DNA of 32,844 nucleotides. Source: an uncultured Cytophagaceae bacterium (GTDB lineage: Bacteria; Bacteroidota; Bacteroidia; Cytophagales; Spirosomataceae). Both the position numbers and the translations under genes were made by a program. Within the stretch, counting starts at the first letter, position 1, and each line of letters opens with the position of its first letter. The stretch lies in NCBI GenBank assembly GCA_903907745.1, contig CAIVPF010000094.1:1-32844 (forward strand). The letters are read 5' to 3'. Positions 1 through 8,167 of the stretch are shown here, in pieces. The notes under the pieces were generated by a model. That model saw nothing but the letters and a program-made list of their open reading frames with translations. It searched no databases and was not told the DNA's origin.

Positions 1-1
1 C

Positions 2-745
2 ACCCATGGTTTAAGCCAAAACCCTGTCGAACGACGATTCCGCGCTGGCTATTTTAAACCAAATTTATCCTCGATCCAAGAACGCGTGAGCAACATCACG
101 AAATTCCCTCTTTTAGCCCAACCAGGAACCCAATGGAATTACAGCGCCGGCCCAGATGTCATGTGCGCACTGATTGAAAAATTCTCCGGCATGAGTACCG
201 ATGCCTTTTTGAAATCCCGTATTTTTGAGCCATTAGGCATGAAAAATACAGGGTATAATGTGCCTAAAGACCAACAAGGCAAAATCGTTTCCCTTCATAC
301 AAAAGGCGCCGATGGGATTTTGAACGTGTCAAAAATGCAAGCTCCTTTTGAAAATGTAAAGGTGTGGAGCGGAGTAAATGGCCTATACGCCACGGCAAGT
401 GATTATGCGACCTTTTGCCAAATGATGATGGCGGGTGGAACCTTCCAAGGAAAACAATACCTAAGTCGCAAAACCGTGGAATTAATGACCTCCAATCATA
501 CAGGTAATTTATTCCAAATGCCGGGAACCGGTTGGGGCCTCGGTTTTGCCGTTGTGACGAATGGTGCAGCCACCTTAACGCCTGCCTCCACCGGCCTATT
601 TTATTGGTCTGGGGCAAATAATACCCACTTTTTCATCGACCCGAAAGAAAAACTTATCGCCCTGTTTATGACCCAAGAAAGTAATCATAACTTTGATTAC
701 CACCTTGCTTTGCGGCAATTAGTCTACCAAAGCATCGCCGACTAA
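2..745 (+). CDS. Serine beta-lactamase-like hydrolase (class C / esterase family), 5'-truncated
   Basis: This is the C-terminal part of a serine hydrolase of the beta-lactamase/transpeptidase-like superfamily (PF00144 type). The frame is open from base 2, so the gene begins before the window; the GTG at 86 is internal. The first visible residues read THGLSQNP, resembling the conserved TH-SGL segment of the family. Further on are a YSAG segment at the position of the second catalytic Tyr motif (Y-x-N in class C enzymes), a FEPLGMKNTGY segment typical of the family, and a late GWGLGF segment. The nucleophile motif S-x-x-K lies outside the window. Members in Bacteroidota are usually secreted esterases or peptidases, not resistance enzymes, and the substrate cannot be read here. 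A strong hairpin terminator follows the stop. Confidence 0.85.
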   Translation, partial: THGLSQNPVERRFRAGYFKPNLSSIQERVSNITKFPLLAQPGTQWNYSAGPDVMCALIEKFSGMSTDAFLKSRIFEPLGMKNTGYNVPKDQQGKIVSLHTKGADGILNVSKMQAPFENVKVWSGVNGLYATASDYATFCQMMMAGGTFQGKQYLSRKTVELMTSNHTGNLFQMPGTGWGLGFAVVTNGAATLTPASTGLFYWSGANNTHFFIDPKEKLIALFMTQESNHNFDYHLALRQLVYQSIAD

Positions 746-764
746 GCCAGAATCGTTTTCAAAC

Positions 765-795
765 AAAAATCCCCTGAGAACCAGGGGATTTTTTT
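765..795. terminator. Rho-independent terminator, probably bidirectional
   Basis: A six-base-pair GC-rich stem (CCCCTG at 771-776 with CAGGGG at 782-787, loop AGAAC) is extended by A:T pairs on both sides. It is followed on the plus strand by a T run and on the minus strand by the complementary run. It lies between the plus-strand hydrolase ending at 745 and the minus-strand gene ending at 857, so it can serve both. Confidence 0.85.
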
Positions 796-856
796 ATTGC
801 ACTACATCTTCCGAAAAATGAATGGACTTGAAAAAACCGACATCGTCAGCAGGTCC

Positions 857-1570
857 TTATTTCACATAAAAAGCGCGTGGCGTCCAACATTCGTCCAAGG
901 GACCGCCGGTTGATTTCTGACCTTTATGTCGCCAATCACCGTCTTTAAACGAATAATTAAACTCCACACTTTTGCCTATGCTCGAAGCGGCCTTGGTAAA
1001 AAACTCGATCGTTTCCACGTATTTTCCATCCGCGGAAGTTGTATACGTTCCACCGCCTGTGCCAAAAAACTCTTTGGTTTTTACATTAAAGGCAATCCAT
1101 TGGAAATGATTTCCCGTTAAAATCTTCATGGTCCGACGCGGATAAAAGGGACTCGGCCTTTTGGAAACCACATCATTCGCATAATTTCCGGAAATTATCC
1201 ATTCGCCCTTTAATGCCCCCGGCGAACCCGAATCCAGTTTTTTAAGCGCTTGGGTAAATAAACCTAATCGCAATTCGCTCTTTGAAAGCCGAATACTTGT
1301 TTTGAATTCCTTGCCTACTTTCGAGCTATCCGTGGAAGACCATTCATAGCTCAGTACCAAGTCATCCCCGTCCTTGCGCCAGGTACCTCCCTCGCTTCCC
1401 AGAAATTTCTTATCGGCGATGTGGTAGCGATTTAGACTAAATATGTGTTCTGTCAATAAAACAGAGATTTTTCCACTTGCATCCTCTAGGCCCCAAGCAC
1501 CGAGGAAGGGTGCTTGTTGGCCCAAAGAAAGCAAAGGCAAAAGGCAAAAAATCAACAAATACTTTTTCAT
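857..1570 (-). CDS. Secreted two-domain lipocalin-like protein of unknown function
   Basis: A 237-residue protein with a clear signal peptide (MKKYLLIFCLLPLLSLGQ). The start at 1570 is chosen because it gives this signal peptide; the longer frame to 1594 would overlap the upstream gene. The mature protein is an internal duplication: residues about 22-105 and 112-215 share the plan L/F-x-G-x-W, then a H-F or H-I-F strand, then GGT(W/Y) and a late (V)GK motif. It is similar in layout to the lipoprotein at 30277-31068, and both resemble small beta-barrel lipocalin-like families common in Bacteroidota. It lies 4 bp behind a Tat-exported Gfo/Idh oxidoreductase and is probably co-transcribed with it, which suggests a periplasmic role near that enzyme. 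No catalytic residues can be named. Confidence 0.8.
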   Translation of the reverse strand: MKKYLLIFCLLPLLSLGQQAPFLGAWGLEDASGKISVLLTEHIFSLNRYHIADKKFLGSEGGTWRKDGDDLVLSYEWSSTDSSKVGKEFKTSIRLSKSELRLGLFTQALKKLDSGSPGALKGEWIISGNYANDVVSKRPSPFYPRRTMKILTGNHFQWIAFNVKTKEFFGTGGGTYTTSADGKYVETIEFFTKAASSIGKSVEFNYSFKDGDWRHKGQKSTGGPLDECWTPRAFYVK

Positions 1571-1574
1571 ATAC

Positions 1575-3005
1575 TTACAATTTCCAACCGGCACGATATT
1601 CGCGCTTTACAAATTGGTTCGCATCTTCAAAATTCGTGATCTTCATATTTTGACCATCCCAAAGTAATTTCTTACGACCAGGATAAGTAAAGCGATTTGT
1701 ATTGGGAATCGGGGTGCGGACATTAAAGCTGCGAATGGCTAAATTACCCATCAAGACCGTTTCGGACAATGGACCCGCAAAATCAAATTTAGAAGCTAAG
1801 CTTTGATGCGCCGCGCTATTAAATCCAGCCTTACACGCCTCCGCCCACATGGCTTGATGGCCATATTCTTTTAGGTTATTGGGCTCTTGTTTTGGCATCT
1901 CTATTTTCGTACCATTATTCAAATAAATACGAGGCTCTAACCCATAGGTCGCATGAACCAAAACTCCTTTGGAACCCATCATAATCACACCATTGCTATT
2001 ATCCGAGGTGCCGATCGAATCATCCGCAGGAACTAAATCCGGGTGGAATCCACGGATACCACCGTCGGTCCAATTCATCGTAACGGCTGATTTATTTTTC
2101 TTAGAGGCAGGGAATTTTAATTGGATCGCAGCGGATGGCGGACAACCTTCCGGAATGTATTCCGGCTGATTTCCAGCGATAAATACGGAACCAACGCTAG
2201 CTTCCACTTCAGTCGGGTAACCCAATCCCAAAGCCCGGAAAGGACCATCGATCAAGTGACATCCCATATCACCCAATGCGCCCGTTCCGAAATTCCACCA
2301 TCCTCTCCATTTAAACGGATGATACGCCGGATTATAATCAATCAAAGAAGCAGGTCCTAACCACACATCCCAATCGATGTCGGAAGGTTTGTCGTGCTTG
2401 CCAGTCGGCACAGGAATTCCCTGAGGCCAGATCGGACGATTCGTCCAAATATTCACCGTATGAACTTTTCCGATTAATCCTTCTTCAAACCACTTAACGA
2501 CTTGCTGGGTCCCAGGACTAGAAGCTCCTTGATTTCCCATTTGGGATACAACTTTATAATTCCGAGCGGCCTCGGTCATCGTGCGAACTTCAAAAATATT
2601 ATGCGCCATTGGCTTTTGCACATATACGTGCTTGCCTAATTGCATCGCAGCCATGGCGATAGCGGCGTGGTTATGATCTGGCGTGGAAATCGTCACGGCA
2701 TCGATGCCCTTTTCTTTTTCCAACATCACCCGCCAGTCCTGGTAACGGCCTGCTTTATCAAATTTATCAAATAAAGGTTTCGCGCGACTTAAATCCACAT
2801 CGCATAAGGCACTAATGTTATTCACGCCCTCATTGTAGGCATTGTTCACATCCGACATCCCTTTTCCGTTAATACCCACACCGGCAATATTTAATTTATC
2901 GCTCGGTGCCTGAAAGCCTTTGCCTCCTAATACATGCCTTGGAACTATGAAAAAGCTACTCGCAAGCGCGCTCTTTTCCAAAAAACTTCGTCTAGATACA
3001 GTCAT
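1575..3005 (-). CDS. Tat-exported Gfo/Idh/MocA family oxidoreductase
   Basis: A 476-residue NAD(P)-dependent oxidoreductase of the Gfo/Idh/MocA family. The N-terminus carries a twin-arginine signal (SRRSFLEK, then a hydrophobic stretch), so it should act in the periplasm with tightly held cofactor, as known for glucose-fructose oxidoreductase. Residues about 38-160 form the Rossmann domain, with GVGINGKG as the dinucleotide loop. VQKPMAHN is the usual EKP catalytic-lysine motif with Gln for Glu. The C-terminal domain has GDMGCHLID and ends with REYRAGW, an ending shared with the paralogue at 9307-10650. It heads a two-gene minus-strand unit divergent from the MFS/Gfo/DUF1080 unit, and a TAAACCTAT box precedes the start. 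Related Bacteroides and Agrobacterium enzymes oxidise glycosides at C3; that activity is inferred here. Confidence 0.9.
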   Translation of the reverse strand: MTVSRRSFLEKSALASSFFIVPRHVLGGKGFQAPSDKLNIAGVGINGKGMSDVNNAYNEGVNNISALCDVDLSRAKPLFDKFDKAGRYQDWRVMLEKEKGIDAVTISTPDHNHAAIAMAAMQLGKHVYVQKPMAHNIFEVRTMTEAARNYKVVSQMGNQGASSPGTQQVVKWFEEGLIGKVHTVNIWTNRPIWPQGIPVPTGKHDKPSDIDWDVWLGPASLIDYNPAYHPFKWRGWWNFGTGALGDMGCHLIDGPFRALGLGYPTEVEASVGSVFIAGNQPEYIPEGCPPSAAIQLKFPASKKNKSAVTMNWTDGGIRGFHPDLVPADDSIGTSDNSNGVIMMGSKGVLVHATYGLEPRIYLNNGTKIEMPKQEPNNLKEYGHQAMWAEACKAGFNSAAHQSLASKFDFAGPLSETVLMGNLAIRSFNVRTPIPNTNRFTYPGRKKLLWDGQNMKITNFEDANQFVKREYRAGWKL

Positions 3006-3012
3006 AATATGA

Positions 3013-3021
3013 ATAGGTTTA
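3013..3021 (-). promoter_or_regulatory. TAAACCTAT box, 7 nt before the Gfo/Idh start at 3005
   Basis: An exact TAAACCTAT on the minus strand ends 7 nt before the ATG. The divergent gene at 3175 has the same 9-mer at the same 7-nt distance. It does not match a Shine-Dalgarno sequence, and its function is unknown. Confidence 0.5.
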
Positions 3022-3158
3022 AAATTGAAGATTAAAAATAAGGAAAATTAATCAAAAAATTCACCTGATTTATTTTTAGATACATACCTGCCGAAGAGGA
3101 AGATCCATTCAATAAATTGCTTCTTTAAAAAAATCCACCTAACTTAAAATTCATTCGA

Positions 3159-3167
3159 TAAACCTAT
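3159..3167 (+). promoter_or_regulatory. TAAACCTAT box, 7 nt before the MFS start at 3175
   Basis: An exact TAAACCTAT ends 7 nt before the ATG. It is the mirror partner of the box at 3013-3021 in the same 169-bp divergent intergenic region. Confidence 0.5.
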
Positions 3168-3174
3168 CAAAATT

Positions 3175-4491
3175 ATGAACAAATCCGTGCCCGTTAGCTC
3201 CTTGAGCCAACGTGATACCCAAATTTCCATTTTGCTCATCGGAGTCATGTTTTTTATTTTCGGCTTTGTCTCCTGGGCGAATTCCATCTTAATTCCCTAT
3301 TTTAAAATCGCATGTGAACTGAATAATTTCCAAGCCTATTTGGTCACCTTCGCCTTTTATATTTCCTATTTTATCATGTCGGTCCCCGCCTCCTATGTCC
3401 TTCGATCGATCGGATTTAAAAAAGGAATCATGCTCGGATTTTGGATCATGTCCATAGGAGCCTTTATTTTTATTCCTGCCGCCATGGGGCGAACCTATCC
3501 TATTTTTCTCCTTGGATTATTTACGCTAGGAACGGGTTTGGCCATCCTACAAACCGCCGCCAATCCATACATTACCCTTTTGGGACCTAAAGAAAGCGCA
3601 GCCCAACGCATCAGCATGATGGGAATTTGCAACAAAGGCGCCGGTATTTTAGCCCCTCTCGTTTTTGCAGCCGTTATTTTAAAGGCAACCGACAGTGATC
3701 TATTTAAACATCTCGATCAAATGACCGGCCCTGCTCGTACCTTAGCCTTGGATGAATTGATATCCCGGGTGAAGCTGCCCTATTTTTGTGTAGGCATTAT
3801 CTTGTTTTTATTAGGCTTAGGAGTTCGTTTTTCACCTTTACCTGAGATCGATACGGACGATGATCAAACAAGCGAATCAGAATCCTCACAAACCAAAACA
3901 AGTATCCTCCAATTCCCCCATCTCATCTTAGGAGCCATCGCCATTTTTTTACATGTAGGCACCCAGGTTATTGCGATTGACACCGTGATTGGCTATGCGG
4001 GTTCAATGCAAATCGGCTTGATGGAGGCAAAGGTTTTTCCTTCCTTTACCTTGGCCGCCACGATTTGCGGGTACATCATCGGGATCATTTCGATACCCCG
4101 CCTGATAAGCCAAGTGAATGCCCTTCGCTTTTGCACTTGCCTAGGGCTATTATTCAGCTGCGGCATTTTGGCAAGCCATGGGAATGTCGCATTCGCGGGC
4201 ATGAACGCGGATATCAGTATTTGGTTTGTGGTCTTATTGGGCTTGGCGAATTCGCTCATTTGGGCGGGCATTTGGCCCTTAGCGCTCGATGGGCTGGGTA
4301 AATTCACGAAAATCGGGGCATCCATTCTCATCATGGGGCTCTGTGGAAATGCCATTCTTCCTTTGATATATGGCTATTTAGCGGATTTATTTGACCTTCA
4401 AAAGGCCTATATCGTCCTCATTCCTTGTTACATCTATTTAATTTTTTACGCCATCAAAGGGCATCAAATCAGACATTGGTCACCTAAATAA
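3175..4491 (+). CDS. FucP/GluP-type sugar:H+ symporter (MFS)
   Basis: A 438-residue inner-membrane permease with about 12 hydrophobic segments split by a charged central loop (residues about 223-243, rich in D, E and S). Family signatures of the FucP/glucose-galactose/NagP branch of the MFS are visible: an N-terminal FGFVSWANSILIPYFK, then GLAILQTAANPYI and GPKESAAQRIS, followed by NKGAGILAPL. Members import fucose, glucose/galactose or N-acetylglucosamine by proton symport; the true substrate cannot be told from the sequence. The NagA/NagB-like genes nearby make an amino sugar or a keto-sugar product plausible. It leads a plus-strand unit with a Gfo/Idh oxidoreductase 8 bp downstream and a DUF1080 lipoprotein after that. 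Confidence 0.9.
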   Translation: MNKSVPVSSLSQRDTQISILLIGVMFFIFGFVSWANSILIPYFKIACELNNFQAYLVTFAFYISYFIMSVPASYVLRSIGFKKGIMLGFWIMSIGAFIFIPAAMGRTYPIFLLGLFTLGTGLAILQTAANPYITLLGPKESAAQRISMMGICNKGAGILAPLVFAAVILKATDSDLFKHLDQMTGPARTLALDELISRVKLPYFCVGIILFLLGLGVRFSPLPEIDTDDDQTSESESSQTKTSILQFPHLILGAIAIFLHVGTQVIAIDTVIGYAGSMQIGLMEAKVFPSFTLAATICGYIIGIISIPRLISQVNALRFCTCLGLLFSCGILASHGNVAFAGMNADISIWFVVLLGLANSLIWAGIWPLALDGLGKFTKIGASILIMGLCGNAILPLIYGYLADLFDLQKAYIVLIPCYIYLIFYAIKGHQIRHWSPK

Positions 4492-4499
4492 GCATTCCT

Positions 4500-5489
4500 A
4501 TGAACAAGAATTTATCAAGGCGGAATTTTATCAAACCACTGGCCATCGCGGGAATTACGATGCCCTTTGCCAACCGTGGATTTTTTCAGCCCCAAGAAAA
4601 AGGAAAACGAATCGGCATCATCGGGCTCGATACTTCTCATAGCGTGGCCTTTACCAAATCCCTAAATTCTTCGACGGCCAATCCCGTCTACGATGGATTT
4701 AAAATAGTGGCAGCCTATCCGCAAGGAAGCCGGGACATTCTTTCCAGCACCGAGCGAATTCCAGGTTATACCGAAGATGTAAAAAAATTAGGCGTGGAAA
4801 TCGTTTCTTCGATCCAAGAATTATTGAGCAAAGTAGATTATGTCCTCTTGGAAACAAATGACGGACGCTTGCACCTAGAACAGGCCATCGAGGTCTTTAA
4901 ATCTGGCAAAACCACCTTCATCGATAAGCCCATCGCCGCCTCCTTACAAGATGCCAAAGCCATATTCATGGAGGCCGAAAAATACCAAGTGCCTGTTTTC
5001 TCCGCTTCTTCGTTGCGCTTCACCACAGGCATGCAAGAAATCAAAAATGGCAAAATAGGAGCCGTCTTAGGTGCGGATACCTATAGCCCGATGAAATTCG
5101 AGAAAACACATCCAGATCTTTTTTGGTATGGAATTCATGGTGTCGAAATGCTATTTACGGTCATGGGGACCGGTTGTGTTTCAGTTCAAAGAAGCATTTC
5201 TGAAAACGAAGAAGTGTGCACCGGTATTTGGTCCGATGGTCGAATCGGTACATTCCGAGGCCTAAAAGCTGGGAAACAAGATTATGGCGGCACGGCTTTT
5301 GGCAAATCCGGGATTTTACCCTTAGGACCTTATAACGGCTATGATCCTTTATTAGCCCAAATCATTTCCTTTTTCAAAAGCGGAATTTCGCCCGTGGACA
5401 AAGCCGAAACGCTTGAAATTTTCGCCTTCATGGAGGCCGCCGATAAAAGCAAAAAGAAACACGGCGCCCGAATTAAACTCCAATCTTAG
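4500..5489 (+). CDS. Tat-exported Gfo/Idh/MocA-type oxidoreductase (short form)
   Basis: A 329-residue protein with a twin-arginine leader (SRRNFIKP) and the Gfo/Idh Rossmann fold. GIIGLDTSH is the cofactor loop, in which the family's usual second and third glycines are partly replaced. LETNDGRLHLEQA and IDKPIAAS follow, the latter holding the catalytic-type lysine. A WYGIHGVEML segment carries a probable active-site His. It is about 100-140 residues shorter than its two paralogues in the window and lacks their REY-x-AGW ending, so it is a different subfamily. It sits between the sugar permease (8 bp upstream) and the DUF1080 lipoprotein (12 bp downstream). A periplasmic glycoside or sugar dehydrogenase is the best guess; the substrate is unknown. 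Confidence 0.85.
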   Translation: MNKNLSRRNFIKPLAIAGITMPFANRGFFQPQEKGKRIGIIGLDTSHSVAFTKSLNSSTANPVYDGFKIVAAYPQGSRDILSSTERIPGYTEDVKKLGVEIVSSIQELLSKVDYVLLETNDGRLHLEQAIEVFKSGKTTFIDKPIAASLQDAKAIFMEAEKYQVPVFSASSLRFTTGMQEIKNGKIGAVLGADTYSPMKFEKTHPDLFWYGIHGVEMLFTVMGTGCVSVQRSISENEEVCTGIWSDGRIGTFRGLKAGKQDYGGTAFGKSGILPLGPYNGYDPLLAQIISFFKSGISPVDKAETLEIFAFMEAADKSKKKHGARIKLQS

Positions 5490-5501
5490 TCTTAAGCGAT
5501 C

Positions 5502-6224
5502 ATGAAAAAAATATCTTATCTCCTCTTTTTAAGCTTATCCTTTTTCGGGTGCCAGCAAAACACATTGACTCAGCGCGAAAAAATGAATGGCTATACCTTG
5601 TTATTTGATGGGAAAACGTCGGACGGTTGGCGCGGCGCCTATCAAACCAAATTTCCCACGCATGGTTGGGCCATTCGAGACCAACAATTACTCGGGGAAC
5701 TTTCTGCCGGCAAAGAATCTGGCGATGGAGGCGACATCATCACCCTGAAGAAATACAAGAATTTTGACCTGCAATTCGATTGGAAATTAGGGAAATTAGG
5801 CAATTCCGGTGTTAAATATTTTGTGGAGGAACTAGCCCAAAAACCTCAAAATTCAAGCTCTTTGATCGGATATGAATACCAGCTTATCGATGATCCTGAT
5901 TTTATTTACAACGACAAACACCTACCCGAGGATCACAAAACAGGCGCTGTTTATAACATTATTCCTCCGAATAAAGCGGATGTACGCGTCGGTCGGTGGC
6001 ATCGCTCCAGAATCATCGTGAAGAATGACCACATCGAACATTATTTGGATGGAAAGATGATTGTCTCCGTGGACCGTGAATCCGATGAATTCAAAAAGGG
6101 CTTCCAACAAAGTAAATTCAAAGCCATCCCCGGCTATGATCAACGAAAAGAAGGTTATATCCTGCTACAAGACCATGGCCACAATGTCGCCTTCCGAAAC
6201 ATTAAAATAAAGGAATTGGACTAA
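5502..6224 (+). CDS. DUF1080 lipoprotein, 3-keto-glycoside hydrolase-like
   Basis: A 240-residue lipoprotein: signal MKKISYLLFLSLSFFGC with the lipobox Cys at 17. The mature part is one concanavalin-like jelly roll of the DUF1080 family (PF06439). Visible signatures are LLFDGKTSDGWRG, GGDIIT, NSGVKYFV, YEYQLIDD, and the final strand ILLQDHGHNVAFRNIKI. Family members characterised in Bacteroides and Agrobacterium cleave 3-keto-glycosides produced by Gfo/Idh or GMC dehydrogenases, by elimination and hydration. The position directly behind a Tat-exported Gfo/Idh gene fits that partnership and places both outside the cytoplasmic membrane. The stop codon overlaps the convergent nagA stop by 4 bp. 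The exact sugar is not known. Confidence 0.88.
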   Translation: MKKISYLLFLSLSFFGCQQNTLTQREKMNGYTLLFDGKTSDGWRGAYQTKFPTHGWAIRDQQLLGELSAGKESGDGGDIITLKKYKNFDLQFDWKLGKLGNSGVKYFVEELAQKPQNSSSLIGYEYQLIDDPDFIYNDKHLPEDHKTGAVYNIIPPNKADVRVGRWHRSRIIVKNDHIEHYLDGKMIVSVDRESDEFKKGFQQSKFKAIPGYDQRKEGYILLQDHGHNVAFRNIKIKELD

Positions 6225-7423
6225 GCCTGATAGACCGAACGGCCCATCACAAACGTTTCTTGGATCTCAATGCCCGCGTTAAAAATAACGATGTCAGCAT
6301 CTTTTCCGGGGGCCAAACTTCCTTTTTGATCAGCGATTCCCATGATCCGGGCGGGACTATGGCTCATCATTTGGATGGTTTCAAGCAAAGGGACCTCCGC
6401 CATATTCAGCATCGTCCTGATACAGCGATCCGCCGTCGCCACACTCCCTGCAAAGGCAGTTCGATCGGGTAATTTAGCCACCCCATCCTCAACCAATACC
6501 GCCAGGCCATTTTTTAGCGAACCCAATATCGAATTTCCGGGAGGCATATCCGCAGCGCGCATCGCGTCTGTGATCAAGGCAATCCGGTCGGGGCCTTTGA
6601 TTTTATACACTAATTTCAAAAGGGGTGCGGGTAAATGAACGCCGTCGGCAATGATTTCCACATCCATATCGTCTAACAAATATGCCGATTCCACCACCCC
6701 CGCATAGCGATACGCATTCCGACGTGTCACCCCAGACATCGCCGAATAAAAATGCGTCGCTAAGGTATATCCTCCCGCATGAAAGGCCTCCAATACCTCC
6801 TCATAAATGGCATCCGTATGCGCAATGGCCGCTAAAACGCCTTTGGAGCTGACAAATTTCCCGAACTCAACGGCCCCTTTTAATTCAGGCGCCGCACTCC
6901 ATCGTTTAATGCATTGATAGGTATTCAGAATTTCCTCATATTCAGCTGGATCTGGATTTCGAATGTATTTCGGGTCCTGCGCACCTCGTTGGGACATCGC
7001 AAAATACGGCCCCTCCAAATGCATGCCGATCAAATTCGCACCATGGGTATTTTCTACCTTCGCTAAAGCAAAAGCATCCAAGGTCTGAATCAAATCCTCC
7101 TTTTCACTCGTCAGCGTCGTGGGCAGCATGGAAGTCGTTCCGTGCTTGGCATGGGTTTGGGCGATCGTCAAAAAAGCCTCCACGGTTCCATCCATAAAAT
7201 CACTGCCTCCACCCCCATGTACATGGATGTCGATAAAGCCAGGCGAGATGTAATTTCCTTGGGCGTCAACCAACTCCGCATCTGGAAATTCCGTGTCCAT
7301 AGGTTCGATACCAAAAATTTTTCCTTGCTCCACTAACACACAGGCCCCTGAATGGATCGCATCCCTGCCAATGATTTGACCATTGGAAATTTTAAAGCGG
7401 CCTGATGTTTTTCGTTCACGCAT
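6221..7423 (-). CDS. nagA: N-acetylglucosamine-6-phosphate deacetylase
   Basis: A 400-residue cytoplasmic amidohydrolase that removes acetate from GlcNAc-6-phosphate, giving GlcN-6-P for NagB. The TIM-barrel motifs are all present: GFIDIHVHGGGG, HLEGPYF (metal Glu), AIAHTDA and THFYSAM (metal His residues), IADGVHLP, ITDAM (catalytic Asp) and FAGSVATADR. The usual GAHNP substrate loop reads RGAQDP, with Gln for His, a small difference from the E. coli enzyme. The flanking segments ISNGQIIG and APGKDADIVIF are the beta-sandwich domain. The start at 7423 overlaps the nagB-like stop by 8 bp in the sequence ATGCGTGA, so translation is probably coupled. It is the last gene of the eight-gene minus-strand operon. 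Confidence 0.93.
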   Translation of the reverse strand: MRERKTSGRFKISNGQIIGRDAIHSGACVLVEQGKIFGIEPMDTEFPDAELVDAQGNYISPGFIDIHVHGGGGSDFMDGTVEAFLTIAQTHAKHGTTSMLPTTLTSEKEDLIQTLDAFALAKVENTHGANLIGMHLEGPYFAMSQRGAQDPKYIRNPDPAEYEEILNTYQCIKRWSAAPELKGAVEFGKFVSSKGVLAAIAHTDAIYEEVLEAFHAGGYTLATHFYSAMSGVTRRNAYRYAGVVESAYLLDDMDVEIIADGVHLPAPLLKLVYKIKGPDRIALITDAMRAADMPPGNSILGSLKNGLAVLVEDGVAKLPDRTAFAGSVATADRCIRTMLNMAEVPLLETIQMMSHSPARIMGIADQKGSLAPGKDADIVIFNAGIEIQETFVMGRSVYQA

Positions 7424-8159
7424 CGGCTAAAAGTTTGGCAGAATTCGTATCCAAAAACAGATGGCAATTCGGATGCGCTTGAAGAATACTCGCCGGAAAT
7501 AGCGGCGAAATATCCGAACGCAGGCAATCATGAACTGCCTGTGCTTTGCGTTCATCCGGAACCGAACACACGATGTGGGTGGATTTCATGATTTGTTTAA
7601 TCGACATGCTGATGGCTTTACTGGGGACATTGGCAAGGTGATCAAACCAGCCTTCGCCCATTTGTTGGGCCCGACAAGCCTCATCCAACGCCACCACCAA
7701 ATAAGGTTTCTCTGTCTCAAAATCCGCCGGCGGATCATTAAAGGCTAAATGCCCATTTTCACCGATTCCCACCATTGCCACATCGATCGGATGCTTTTGA
7801 ATCAGCGCCCCTAATCGATCGCATTCCGTCACGGGATCTATTTCCCCATTGATCAAATACGCCATTTTCAGCGTGGGAACCAAATACACAAATCGCTCAT
7901 TCAAATAATTCCGAAAGCTAGCTTTGTGCGTAATGGGTAACCCAATATATTCATCCAAATGAAACATCTGCACATGTTCCCAGGCGATATCAGGATCACT
8001 AATTAATTGTTGGATCGTTTCAAACTGACTCGTTCCGGTGGCCAAAATGATATTGGCAAAACCCTTTTGTTTGATCGTCTCCTTGATTAAAGCGGCCGCC
8101 TTTTTACCGGCGGATATTCCTAATTCTTGGGCATTATGGGCAATATGAAATGGTAGCAT
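7416..8159 (-). CDS. nagB: Glucosamine-6-phosphate deaminase-like protein
   Basis: A 247-residue member of the NagB/6-phosphogluconolactonase superfamily, expected to convert GlcN-6-P to fructose-6-P and ammonia. The start at 8159 (MLPFHIAHN) is chosen because the longer frame to 8219 enters the upstream gene and adds a hydrophobic stretch foreign to the family. Motifs: ATGTSQFE at 40-47 (phosphate loop), FHLDEYIGL with Asp69, and GIGENGHLAFNDP at 131-143 with His137. Compared with E. coli NagB (Asp72, Asp141, His143, Glu148), the second Asp is Asn135, as in several Gram-positive enzymes, and the Glu is Asp142. The fold and nagA coupling support the call; a related sugar-phosphate isomerase is possible. 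Confidence 0.85.
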   Translation of the reverse strand: MLPFHIAHNAQELGISAGKKAAALIKETIKQKGFANIILATGTSQFETIQQLISDPDIAWEHVQMFHLDEYIGLPITHKASFRNYLNERFVYLVPTLKMAYLINGEIDPVTECDRLGALIQKHPIDVAMVGIGENGHLAFNDPPADFETEKPYLVVALDEACRAQQMGEGWFDHLANVPSKAISMSIKQIMKSTHIVCSVPDERKAQAVHDCLRSDISPLFPASILQAHPNCHLFLDTNSAKLLADA

Positions 8160-8167
8160 AATTAATA

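Noticed and set aside
264-617. A 117-codon minus-strand open frame at the left end
   Set aside because: It is antisense to the conserved serine hydrolase and shows no protein-like features.
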